Positions 1-7,684 of a DNA stretch of 64,000 nucleotides are shown here, in pieces (the first letter of the stretch is position 1; every line of letters begins with the position of its first letter). Source of the stretch: 66-474 sp036278635. GTDB taxonomy: Bacteria; Pseudomonadota; Gammaproteobacteria; Xanthomonadales; Rhodanobacteraceae. Location of the stretch: the NCBI GenBank assembly GCA_036278635.1, contig DASUKQ010000103.1, positions 1-64,000 on the forward strand. Direction: 5' to 3'. The notes beneath the pieces were generated by a model. That model did not search any database. It was not told the DNA's origin and saw nothing but the letters and a program-made list of their open reading frames with translations. The position numbers were made by a program, and so were the translations under genes.

Positions 1-78
1 CCGTTCTGGTGCTCACCAGCTTGGGGTGTCTTGGCTTGCCAAGCCCCTGGTCGATGCAGCGATCAGGGACGATCGCAA

Positions 79-441
79 TTACAACGCGTGCGGCCCCGGC
101 GTGCGCATGACGCTGTGGATCACGTGCTTGTATTCGAAGTACACGATGTATTTTGCGTATTCCCAGCGATGGATCGGCGGCTGGAATTTGGAGCTGCCGC
201 CGCGGGTCGGCAGGACTTTGACGGGCGCGCCGTATGCCTGCTTGACCTGGGCCATCGACATGCCCCGCCTGGGCATGTTCATGCCTTGTTCCTGCTGGAC
301 CTTCGCGCGCAAGGACTCGGAGTGCGTCGTCGTTTGTGTCTGGGTCTGCAGGGTCTCGGCGTGCGCCGGCGCCGGCAACAGCAACGGGACAGCGACGAAC
401 GCGATGGTCGCGGCAATCAAGCTGGTGGCAATGCGTTTCAT
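79..441 (-). CDS. Small exported protein with SmpA/OmlA-like motif
   Basis: A 120-residue protein of unknown role. The first 28 residues form a clear Sec signal peptide (KR start, hydrophobic core, AHA before the likely cut). The mature part has a Gln/Thr-rich stretch, then a motif of the type GMSMxxVxxxYGxP followed by RWEY and VYFEYKHVIHSV. This resembles the short helix-sheet pattern of SmpA/OmlA/BamE-type envelope domains; the family link is inference. The ATG at 441 is chosen because a longer reading would put about 32 Arg-rich residues before the signal peptide. It lies downstream of rpmJ on the same strand but behind a terminator, so it probably has its own promoter. Confidence 0.7.
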   Translation of the reverse strand: MKRIATSLIAATIAFVAVPLLLPAPAHAETLQTQTQTTTHSESLRAKVQQEQGMNMPRRGMSMAQVKQAYGAPVKVLPTRGGSSKFQPPIHRWEYAKYIVYFEYKHVIHSVMRTPGPHAL

Positions 442-525
442 GACGGTGGCTTCCCCGGGCGCCCTGCGCCGATGTGCCTTTGTAGCAAAAACCGCCCCCC
501 TGCGCCAGCGGATGCGGTCACAAAA

Positions 526-546
526 AAGGCCGCGCAAAGCGGCCTT
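526..546 (-). terminator. Rho-independent terminator after rpmJ
   Basis: An 8-bp perfect stem, AAGGCCGC and GCGGCCTT, around a 5-nt loop. On the minus strand it is followed by a run of U (the A tract 522-527 on the plus strand). It lies 27 nt beyond the rpmJ stop. Confidence 0.8.
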
Positions 547-573
547 CAGCTGGAGCAGGGGGTCAAGGCACGG

Positions 574-699
574 CTATCTTTGCCGCGCCTTGAAGCGCGG
601 GTTGCTCTTGCAGATCACGAATACCTTGCCGCGTCGGCGCACGATCTTGCAGTCGCGGTGCCGCGTTTTGGCGGACTTCAGGGACGAAAGCACCTTCAC
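574..699 (-). CDS. rpmJ: 50S ribosomal protein L36, zinc-knuckle-deficient form
   Basis: A 41-residue L36, a small 23S-binding protein of the large subunit. The body (VKVLSSLKSAKTRHRDC...VFVICKSNP) matches the alternative type B (YkgO-like) L36. Against the classical form the C-x2-C-x12-C-x4-H knuckle is degraded: the first Cys is His and the final His is Phe, leaving two Cys. The start is GTG at 699 with GAGGAG six bases upstream; the longer in-frame reading has no support. It is divergent from tkt, with 145 bp between. Such C-minus paralogues are zinc-independent in other bacteria; whether this is the only L36 in the genome cannot be seen here. Confidence 0.93.
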   Translation of the reverse strand: MKVLSSLKSAKTRHRDCKIVRRRGKVFVICKSNPRFKARQR

Positions 700-844
700 G
701 GGGAACTCCTCGGGAACGAAAGCGACCGAAACAAAGCCGGAAAGTCTAGCGTGCGCGGTTACTTGCTGCAAGCCTGCGAAACTGCCCGGACGCGCCGGTT
801 ATTCTACGCAGTCCCGCGCCCAAACCGTCCAGGAGTGAACCGCC

Positions 845-2887
845 GTGGCAGCCGATCTCGATCAGACTTGCGTCAATACCATCCGCTTCCTGTCGGTGGA
901 CATGGTGCAGAAGGCCAACAGCGGCCACCCCGGGCTGCCGCTGGGTGCGGCGCCGATGGCATACGTGTTGTGGACGAAATTGCTGAAGCACCACCCCGCC
1001 AATCCGTACTGGGTGGATCGTGACCGTTTCGTGCTGTCCGCGGGGCATGGGTCGGCCCTCCAGTACAGCTTGCTTTACCTGACCGGTTACGGCGTGTCGC
1101 TGGACGACATCAAGCAGTTCCGGCAGTGGGGCAGCAAGACGCCGGGCCACCCCGAGCGCGGCCATACCTCGGGCGTCGAGGTCACCACCGGTCCGCTCGG
1201 CCAGGGGGTCTCCAACGCGGTCGGCATGGCGATGGCCGAAGCCCAGCTTGCCGCGCGCTACAACCGCGACGGCCACAGGGTGGTCGATCACCATACTTAC
1301 GCAATTGTCAGTGACGGCGACCTCATGGAGGGCGTGGCCTCGGAAGCCGCCTCGCTCGCGGGGCACCTGCGGCTCGGCAAATTGATTTGCCTGTATGACG
1401 ACAACCTCGTCACGCTGGCGGCCGGCACCGACATCACCTTCACCGAGGACCGTGCCAGGCGCTTCAAGGCCTACGGCTGGCATGTGCAAATGGTCGAAAA
1501 CGGCAACGATCTCGACGCCATCGAAAGGGCCATCAAGCGTGCCAAGGGCAAGAAGGACCAGCCTTCGCTGATCCTGGTCCGAACCCACATCGGCTACGGC
1601 TCGCCGCTGCAGGACAGCTACAAGGCCCACGGTTCGCCGTTGGGGGCCGAGAACGTTGCCAAGACGAAAGAGAAGCTCGGCTGGCCGGTCGAGCCGGCGT
1701 TCCTGGTGCCGGAAGATGCGCTGGCGCATTTCCGCGAGGCGCAGAAAAAAGGCAAGGGCGCCGAAGCGGGCTGGAAGCGTCGCTGGAACAAATATGCCAA
1801 GGCTTTTCCAGAACTTGCAGAAGAGTTGCAAGGTTCACTCGAGGGCAAGTTGCCCGCCGGTTGGGATGCGGACATCCCGCAATTCCCGGCCGATGCCAAG
1901 GGCTTGGCGACACGCAAGGCTGGCGGCAAAGTGCTCTCGGCGATCGCGCCCAGGTTGCCTGCGATCAGTGGGGGTTCGGCGGATCTTGATCCTTCCACCT
2001 ACACCGCAGTCGACGGGCTCGGCGTGTTCTCGCCCGGCAAGGAACCCGATGAGCAGGGTGACGGCAGCAACGAGGTCTGGAGCTACGCCGGACGCAATCT
2101 CCATTTCGGCGTGCGCGAGCATGCGATGGGTGCGATCGCCAACGGCATGGCCGCGCACGGCGGCTTCATTCCCTACACCGCGACCTTCATGGTGTTCTCC
2201 GATTACATGCGCCCGCCGATGCGGCTCGCCGCGATCATGGGCCTGCACGTCATCAACGTGTTCACCCACGACTCGATCGCGGTCGGCGAGGATGGCCCGA
2301 CCCACGAGCCGGTCGAGCAACTCGCGGGCTTGCGTTCGGTTCCGAACTTGAACGTGATTCGTCCCGGCGACGCCAACGAAACCGCAGTCGCGTGGAAGGT
2401 TGCGATCGAGACTTCCGATCGCCCCACGGTGTTGGTGCTCTCGCGCCAGAACGTGCCGACGCTCGATCGCACCGTGTTCGCCAACCCCGAGGGTCTGCGT
2501 CGCGGCGCGTACGTCCTGCTGGATGTGGACGGCGCCACGCCCGACCTGATCGTGATCGGAACCGGCGCCGAGACCGGACTGGTCGCAGAGGCGGTGCAGA
2601 AGCTCCAGGCCGACGGCATCAAGGTGCGCGCGGTGTCGATGCCGAGCTGGGAACTGTTCGAACAGCAGGACCAGGCGTACCGCGATTCGGTGTTGCCGCC
2701 GCAGGTGACAAAACGGCTCGCCGTCGAGGCGGGCGTTCGGCAAGGTTGGGAACGCTGGGTTGGCGACCACGGCTCCGGGATCGGCGTGGATCGCTACGGC
2801 GCCTCGGCACCGGGCCAGACGGTGCTCGAAAAATACGGCTTCACCGTCGACAACGTGATCGTGCAGGCCAAGGCGTTGCTCTCGTAA
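845..2887 (+). CDS. tkt: Transketolase
   Basis: A 680-residue thiamine-diphosphate enzyme, slightly longer than the usual 660-670. It moves two-carbon units between ketose and aldose phosphates in the non-oxidative pentose phosphate pathway. The diphosphate/Mg motif SDGDLMEG is near residue 155. The pyrimidine domain carries the catalytic-Glu region FGVREHAMGAI near 420, and a C-terminal transketolase domain follows. The GTG start at 845 has AGGAG nine bases upstream. No other pentose-phosphate or Calvin gene is adjacent, so it looks monocistronic; the 3' side runs into a REP-like cluster. Confidence 0.97.
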   Translation: MAADLDQTCVNTIRFLSVDMVQKANSGHPGLPLGAAPMAYVLWTKLLKHHPANPYWVDRDRFVLSAGHGSALQYSLLYLTGYGVSLDDIKQFRQWGSKTPGHPERGHTSGVEVTTGPLGQGVSNAVGMAMAEAQLAARYNRDGHRVVDHHTYAIVSDGDLMEGVASEAASLAGHLRLGKLICLYDDNLVTLAAGTDITFTEDRARRFKAYGWHVQMVENGNDLDAIERAIKRAKGKKDQPSLILVRTHIGYGSPLQDSYKAHGSPLGAENVAKTKEKLGWPVEPAFLVPEDALAHFREAQKKGKGAEAGWKRRWNKYAKAFPELAEELQGSLEGKLPAGWDADIPQFPADAKGLATRKAGGKVLSAIAPRLPAISGGSADLDPSTYTAVDGLGVFSPGKEPDEQGDGSNEVWSYAGRNLHFGVREHAMGAIANGMAAHGGFIPYTATFMVFSDYMRPPMRLAAIMGLHVINVFTHDSIAVGEDGPTHEPVEQLAGLRSVPNLNVIRPGDANETAVAWKVAIETSDRPTVLVLSRQNVPTLDRTVFANPEGLRRGAYVLLDVDGATPDLIVIGTGAETGLVAEAVQKLQADGIKVRAVSMPSWELFEQQDQAYRDSVLPPQVTKRLAVEAGVRQGWERWVGDHGSGIGVDRYGASAPGQTVLEKYGFTVDNVIVQAKALLS

Positions 2888-2900
2888 GCACAACACGCAC

Positions 2901-2990
2901 AGGGCGGGTTAGCGCCGTAGGCGCGTAACCCGCCACAAAGCTTGCGGAGAGATCCGGCGGGTTACGCCGCTGCGCGGCCAACCCGCCCTG
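2901..2990. repeat. REP-like palindrome pair
   Basis: Two imperfect palindromes of about 31 bp each, at 2903-2934 and 2957-2987, both built on GGCGGGTT and AACCCGCC arms. They sit just after the tkt stop and start a repeat-filled stretch (2888-3298) with no gene. Confidence 0.75.
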
Positions 2991-3009
2991 CAAGCTGAAT
3001 CCGATTGAC

Positions 3010-3110
3010 GTAGGTTGGGTTGACCCCGGACTTGATCCGGGGGAAGCCCAACGTGGATGCCTCGATGGCGTTGGGCTTCCGCCTATGAATCCGGCGTCAG
3101 CCCAACCTAC
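3010..3110. repeat. GTAGGTTGGG/CCCAACCTAC element, copy 1
   Basis: About 100 bp with inverted ends GTAGGTTGGG and CCCAACCTAC and two internal GCCCAACGT/GCGTTGGGC half-sites. It is preceded by CTGAATCCGATTGACG, which also precedes the copy at 4201. Confidence 0.85.
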
Positions 3111-3149
3111 GCTGCCACGCACGGGATGCTGCGGATTGTGACCGACCGC

Positions 3150-3303
3150 GTAGGGCGGAATCGGCGCAGCCGCTTCCGCCACATGCCACGCACGGGACGC
3201 GGCCGATTGCGACCGGCCGCGTAGGGCGGAATCGGCGTAGCCGCTTCCGCCGCATGCTACGCACGGGATGCGGCGGAAACCGCGGTGCGGGTTCCGCCCT
3301 ACG
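3150..3303. repeat. Cluster of GGCGGAA-type elements
   Basis: Two near-identical 31-bp hairpin units (GTAGGGCGGAATCGGCG... to ...GCTTCCGCC) at 3150-3180 and 3221-3251, then a related unit at 3270-3303 (GCGGCGGAAACCGCG to TTCCGCCCTACG). They are separated by similar CACGCACGGGA spacers. The last unit supplies the stop codon of the PEP-CTERM gene. Confidence 0.8.
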
Positions 3304-3931
3304 CCACTCGACGGCGCAGGCCCACGAATGCGCCGATCAGCAGCACGCCAAGGCCGAACACGCCGAGCGCCGCCGGTTCGGACACCGCGATCCTGAGGGT
3401 GAAACTCTGCTCCGCACCGCTGCCCCATGTCCATTTGTAGGTGCCGGGCGTCACGCCGAGGCTGGCGAAGCTTGCGTTGTTCCAGGCCGCGCTGCCCGCA
3501 AGGGCGGTGCCGAAAACGTAGCCAGAAGGTACGTAAATGTTGCCCAGCAAATCAATGCGCGAGATGGAAACAACATCTCCGTTCCCTTCGGTGATTACGA
3601 AGATTGAGGTGCCGCTACCGAAATTGGTGGGTCCCGTGATGGACCCGCTGTATTTGTCGACTTCGTCGTCAAAGCTATCGTATATCCCGGTGGTTATGAA
3701 CGCCGTGCCGGGCCACAAGCCGTTGGTCACTTGGGTTGCGTACAGAAAGTTCAACCCGGTCAGGTCGAGCGCTCCGCTGCCGGTGGCGACGACGTTGCCC
3801 CCTTGCTGCACCATTTTGACCACATACGGCGTGGCGTTGGCGGCTGCGGGCGCCAGCAGCAGGCAGGCTGCCAGGACGGTCAGGCAAGGCGACGCGAATC
3901 GGTGCAGGGCAAAGAATCCGGGCTTGTTCAT
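3299..3931 (-). CDS. PEP-CTERM sorting-domain protein
   Basis: A 210-residue secreted protein. It has a signal peptide (about residues 1-32, ending in ANA before TPYVV), a Gly/Ser/Thr-rich beta-type body without recognisable enzyme motifs, and a C-terminal tripartite sorting signal: an EP dipeptide, a hydrophobic helix (LGVFGLGVLLIGAFVGL) and an RRR tail. Such proteins are handled by an exosortase and go to the outer surface or exopolymer in other bacteria; no exosortase gene is in the window. The ATG at 3931 has GGAG upstream. The stop codon lies inside a GGCGGAA-type repeat, and repeat clusters flank the gene on both sides. Confidence 0.82.
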   Translation of the reverse strand: MNKPGFFALHRFASPCLTVLAACLLLAPAAANATPYVVKMVQQGGNVVATGSGALDLTGLNFLYATQVTNGLWPGTAFITTGIYDSFDDEVDKYSGSITGPTNFGSGTSIFVITEGNGDVVSISRIDLLGNIYVPSGYVFGTALAGSAAWNNASFASLGVTPGTYKWTWGSGAEQSFTLRIAVSEPAALGVFGLGVLLIGAFVGLRRRVA

Positions 3932-4029
3932 ACGGGTAGTCTCCGTGCAAAAAACCATGAGGGAAGGGCAGCCGCCTTGGCGGGCGTGCCTGCACGGGAG
4001 CAGAACGCGGTTTTCAGCCCGACGATCTC

Positions 4030-4060
4030 CGTAGGTTGGACTCCTCCCAGAGGCGGGGCT
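4030..4060. repeat. Partial GTAGGTTGG element
   Basis: A truncated left end (GTAGGTTGGACT) upstream of the PEP-CTERM gene. The stretch 3932-4575 holds no gene. About 140 bp (4060-4200) is more AT-rich and probably carries the PEP-CTERM promoter; the rest is repeats. Confidence 0.45.
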
Positions 4061-4200
4061 TAACAAAGCAGTTTCCATGCCATTGATTCATGTGCTTGAA
4101 ACTCAACACATCGTAAGGCTCGGTACTTCGGATATTCGGCAGGAATGTAAAGGGTTTCGACGGTTTTACCCTGCACGCTGCCTTGCTGAATCCGATTGAC

Positions 4201-4300
4201 GTGGGTTGGGTTGACCCCGGACTTGGTCCGGGGGAAGCCCAACGTGATGTCTCGATTACGTTGGGCTTCCGCCGATGAAGCCGGCGTCAACCCAACTTAC
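4201..4300. repeat. GTAGGTTGGG element, copy 2
   Basis: A close copy of the element at 3010-3110 in the same orientation, including the preceding CTGAATCCGATTGACG and the following CACGCACGGGATG. The two make a direct repeat of about 120-130 bp, 1.19 kb apart, around the PEP-CTERM gene. Confidence 0.85.
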
Positions 4301-4317
4301 GCAGCCACGCACGGGAT

Positions 4318-4353
4318 GCGGCGGAAACCGCGTTGCGCGGGTTCCGCCCTACG
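4318..4353. repeat. GGCGGAA-type element
   Basis: A hairpin unit GCGGCGGAAACCGCG to TTCCGCCCTACG, the same type as 3270-3303. Confidence 0.7.
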
Positions 4354-4373
4354 TGCGCTGGGTTCGATTGGGG

Positions 4374-4460
4374 CAGGTTGGGTTGAACGGAGTGAAGCCC
4401 AACGTGATGCCTCGATGACGTTGGGCTTCCGCCGATGAAGCCGGCGTCAACCCAACCTAC
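4374..4460. repeat. GTAGGTTGGG element, copy 3 (shorter)
   Basis: A variant with CAGGTTGGGTTGA at the left, a shortened left arm, and a standard CCCAACCTAC right end. Confidence 0.8.
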
Positions 4461-4477
4461 GCAGCCACGCACGGAAT

Positions 4478-4564
4478 GCGGCGGAAACCGCGTTGCGGAT
4501 CCGCCATACGCCCTGTGAATTGTGACCGACCGCGTAGGGCGGAATCGGCGTAGCCGCTTCCGCC
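4478..4564. repeat. GGCGGAA-type pair
   Basis: A unit at 4478-4510 (GCGGCGGAAACCGCG to ATCCGCCATACG) followed by a copy of the GTAGGGCGGAATCGGCG unit at 4534-4564. This repeats the order seen at 3150-3303 and ends 11 bp before the protease gene. Confidence 0.75.
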
Positions 4565-4575
4565 GGATGCTACGC

Positions 4576-6603
4576 CTACTCCTTCACCTGCACGTTCTTC
4601 AGCAGCAAGTCGAGCTTCTGTTTCATCGCGGCCTGCGGCTGGGTGCCGGGCTGATCGACGTACGCCGTGTACAACACCGACGGCTTGTCGTCATCGTGGG
4701 GCGGCGGCACCACCGCATTGATCTTGGTGACGTCGTTGGCGCTGTAGGCCTCGGCGTCGTACGGGTGGTGGCGGCCCACGATCTTGCTCCAGGCACTCTG
4801 GTAACTGTCGTCAAGATCGACGGGGGGCGCCTGGTGGCGTCGCAGGCTGACCCAGTGGTGGTCATGCTTGCCCGCGGCCAGCCACACCTGGCCCACGTCC
4901 CACACCGCCTTGTGGTCGTGATCGGGGAAGTACGAGAAGCCCAGTGTCAGCATGCTGTCGGCGTCGATCTGTTGCAGGTCCTGCGTGAAGGAAAAGGCGA
5001 GGCGCCGGGAGTCGTAGCTGAAACGCTTGCCGTAATCGAACGCGATGTGGATGCTCTTGAACGCATCCGGCAGCAGTTCCGGATCGGCGAGAAACGCCTT
5101 CCACTGCGCCAGCGTGCCGCCGTACGGCAGGCTCACGAAATCGGTAAGCGCCTGCATGTTGATTGCGGTGTCGTAACGTGACGTCGCGGGCTGGGTCCGC
5201 ATCAGGATGCTGTAACCGTCCGGAGTCGGCAGCGCGAACACGTCGACGAAGCCGTTGGCGTAGGGCACCGGCCACGTCCAGTTTTGCCAGTGCCGGCCCC
5301 AGCGATCGGTCCAGGTGCCGGTCTTGCCGGGCTCTCCGAGCGAGGTCACGAGAATCTTGTCCGGGCCGATCGTGCGTTTGAGGAAACCGGTCTTGAGCAG
5401 CATGTCCATCACGCCCTTGGGGTCGTGGTGGAAGGTGGCGTCGGGGACGTTGTCGGGCTTGCGCAGGTGAAACAGGATGTTGTGGCTGGCCACGCCGCCC
5501 GAGACGTATCCGTTCGCGGGCAGCGTGATCCGGGTCGTCGCGCGGCCGCCCCGCCCCCACACCCCGTCGCTGTTGCGCAACACGAGTTGCGGGAAGTTGT
5601 CCAGCGACGGTCCGCTGTAGAGGAGCTTGTGTGCACCGTCGCCGTTCGGAAACAGATTGGCCGACTGCTTGTCCAGCAGCTCCTTGAGCTGCGAGCCGAG
5701 GTACGGATGGAAAGCATTGGCGTAGGCCGCGAAGAAGTCCGCGACCGACAGCGGCAGCTTGAACTCGCCCTTGAAGGTGCCGGTGATCGTGGAATCGAAC
5801 ACGTCGAACTGATACGACATGCGCTTGTCGAAACGCGCAAGATCCCCGGGCGCGTCGAGCACTTCGCTCATGGGCAGCGCGTAATTCAGGTTTTCGTTCG
5901 GCGATTTCATCAACACCACGCCGATGACCTTGCCGGTCTGGTCGAGCAGCGGGCCGCCGCTGTTGCCGGGTGACGCCGCCGCCGAGAAGCGGATCCATTT
6001 CCACTTGCCGTCCTGGGCCTCCGGGGTGTTGGAGGTGTACAAGCCGTTGCGGATGACCACGCCGGTACCGAGCGCGTTGCCGACCGAGTACACGACCTGG
6101 TTCAGTGCCGGCTTGGCGTCGATCGCGAGCGGCGTGATCTTCGGGGGATCCTTCAGCGAGAACACCACGAAGTCGCGGCGCAGCGCGAACTTCTCGATCT
6201 TGTCGATCGCGTACACCTTCCCCGACGCATCGCGCAGTTCCGGTGGCCCCCACAGGCTCTGGTAGCCGATCATCAGGACGTGTCCGGCGGTGACGAACCG
6301 GTTGGGGCCGATCGCGAACGCGGTGCCGACCGAGTAGTACTTGTCGGTGCGTTCCTGGTACGGCAGCAGGTCCATCGGCAGCGCTTTCTCGTACGTCAGG
6401 GTGTCCTTCGGCTTGGCCGCCACCACTTCGAACGTCGCCGACTGGATCCCGGGCAGCAGCGACGGATCGAGGGTGGAGTCCGCACGGGCCGTGCCGATCG
6501 TCGCCCACGCGATGCACGCGGCGAGCAACCACCAGAGCGGGATACGGGCGAGCCGGTGCGGCGGTCTGTCCGTCGGACAGGCGAAAGTGGTCGATGACGT
6601 CAT
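4576..6603 (-). CDS. Exported trypsin-like serine protease with long unknown C-terminus
   Basis: About 675 residues. The N-terminal hydrophobic segment (roughly residues 21-41, ending ARA before DST) is a signal peptide. Residues about 60-260 form an S1-type protease domain: catalytic His in VTAGHVL (about 108), Asp in RRDFVVF (about 144), Ser in SPGNSGGPL (about 215). No PDZ domain is visible, unlike DegP. The remaining 400 or so residues, with many Trp/Tyr/His, match nothing I recognise. The ATG at 6603 is the nearest start giving a normal signal peptide; upstream ATGs at 6624 and 6651 lack a better ribosome site. It appears monocistronic. Substrate unknown. Confidence 0.8.
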   Translation of the reverse strand: MTSSTTFACPTDRPPHRLARIPLWWLLAACIAWATIGTARADSTLDPSLLPGIQSATFEVVAAKPKDTLTYEKALPMDLLPYQERTDKYYSVGTAFAIGPNRFVTAGHVLMIGYQSLWGPPELRDASGKVYAIDKIEKFALRRDFVVFSLKDPPKITPLAIDAKPALNQVVYSVGNALGTGVVIRNGLYTSNTPEAQDGKWKWIRFSAAASPGNSGGPLLDQTGKVIGVVLMKSPNENLNYALPMSEVLDAPGDLARFDKRMSYQFDVFDSTITGTFKGEFKLPLSVADFFAAYANAFHPYLGSQLKELLDKQSANLFPNGDGAHKLLYSGPSLDNFPQLVLRNSDGVWGRGGRATTRITLPANGYVSGGVASHNILFHLRKPDNVPDATFHHDPKGVMDMLLKTGFLKRTIGPDKILVTSLGEPGKTGTWTDRWGRHWQNWTWPVPYANGFVDVFALPTPDGYSILMRTQPATSRYDTAINMQALTDFVSLPYGGTLAQWKAFLADPELLPDAFKSIHIAFDYGKRFSYDSRRLAFSFTQDLQQIDADSMLTLGFSYFPDHDHKAVWDVGQVWLAAGKHDHHWVSLRRHQAPPVDLDDSYQSAWSKIVGRHHPYDAEAYSANDVTKINAVVPPPHDDDKPSVLYTAYVDQPGTQPQAAMKQKLDLLLKNVQVKE

Positions 6604-6685
6604 GGGGATTCCCGGGCTGAGCATTGATGCAAACCGTGCGGATGTTTGCACAACCCCGCGGTGCTTGCACGCGTTCGAAGCGTCG

Positions 6686-7483
6686 TTACATGCCGCGGCG
6701 GTGCAGGATTTCCTCCAGCACGAACTTCGAGCCGAAGAACGCCAGCAGCAGGATCACCATGCCGACCAGCGTCAGGTTCACCGCGCGGCGCCCGCGCCAG
6801 CCCCAACGCCAGCGGCCGAAGAGCAGCACGCCGAAGATGATCCATGCGACCAGCGACAGGATTGCGGTGTGCGCCTGGTGCTGGGCCTGCAGGTTGTGGA
6901 CGAACAGCGCTCCCGACAGGAGCGTGAGCGTCAGCAATGCGAAGCCCGCGGCGATCAGGCGGAACATCAGCGACTCGGTCTGCGTGAGTGGCGGCAGGGT
7001 GCGCGCCCAGGCGCTGAATTCACGACTGCGCAATGCCCTTTCCTGGGTTGCCAGCAGCAACGCGAGTACTGCGGCGATGGCCAGCAGGCTGTAGGCGAGC
7101 AACGCGATCGTGACGTGGAGCTTGATTTGCCAGTCCAGCGGGAACGGCGCGGTGGCCGGCGCCAGGAATTCGTCGATGGCGAGGAACAGTCCTGCGAGCG
7201 GGAACAGGATGATTCCGAGCGCCGCCACCGGGCGCGTGAGGTTCACGATCAACGTCAGTGCCGCGATCACGGCGGAAACCAGCGACAGCGCGGCGTAGAA
7301 ATGCAGGTCCACCGCGCCGCGGTGGATCGCGAACAGCACCACGAAGTGGAGGATCACCGCAGTGGCGCCAGTCACCAGCGCCGCGCGCCGTGGAACCGTG
7401 CCGCCTGCGTTCAGCAACGGCCGCGCAAGTGCGGCGGCCGCCGCGAGGTACAGGGCGATCGCGAGGACCGCCAGCAATTCCAT
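6686..7483 (-). CDS. CcsA/YpjD-type inner-membrane cytochrome c assembly family protein
   Basis: A 265-residue membrane protein with about eight hydrophobic helices. It has conserved His residues in KLHVTIALLAY and in the late segment FVHNLQAQHQAHTAIL, and an Arg-rich loop before the last helix. Members of the CcsA/CcmC/HemX superfamily handle haem in cytochrome c maturation; the YpjD branch next to ffh (as in E. coli) has no settled function. Divergent from ffh, with about 200 bp between. In-frame ATGs at 7498 and 7504 are alternative starts; 7483 is preferred because it opens directly into the first helix. Confidence 0.8.
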   Translation of the reverse strand: MELLAVLAIALYLAAAAALARPLLNAGGTVPRRAALVTGATAVILHFVVLFAIHRGAVDLHFYAALSLVSAVIAALTLIVNLTRPVAALGIILFPLAGLFLAIDEFLAPATAPFPLDWQIKLHVTIALLAYSLLAIAAVLALLLATQERALRSREFSAWARTLPPLTQTESLMFRLIAAGFALLTLTLLSGALFVHNLQAQHQAHTAILSLVAWIIFGVLLFGRWRWGWRGRRAVNLTLVGMVILLLAFFGSKFVLEEILHRRGM

Positions 7484-7650
7484 CGTGGTCGAGTGCATGG
7501 GCATGGCGTGAGTTTCGCATGCCGTCGACCAGCGGTTCCAGCGGCAGGTGCCCGGCGGAGCTCTGCAGGGAGGCGAAGAGTTGTTGCGTTGCTTCTCCGC
7601 ATTCAGGCACAAGGCTTCTTCATGCCAGGCGGCAGAACGGGCCGAACCGC

Positions 7651-7656
7651 TACAAT
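7651..7656 (+). promoter_or_regulatory. Possible -10 element of ffh
   Basis: TACAAT lies 29 bp before the ffh ATG; no good -35 is visible, so this is weak. The same hexamer stands at 9195-9200 before rpsP and at 39348-39353 before ppiD. Confidence 0.35.
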
Positions 7657-7684
7657 CGGCATTTCCTGATTCAAGACTCCTGCC

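Noticed and set aside
4060..4290. A 76-codon minus-strand frame upstream of the PEP-CTERM gene
   Set aside because: It lies partly in a GTAGGTTGGG repeat and has no ribosome site or conserved feature.
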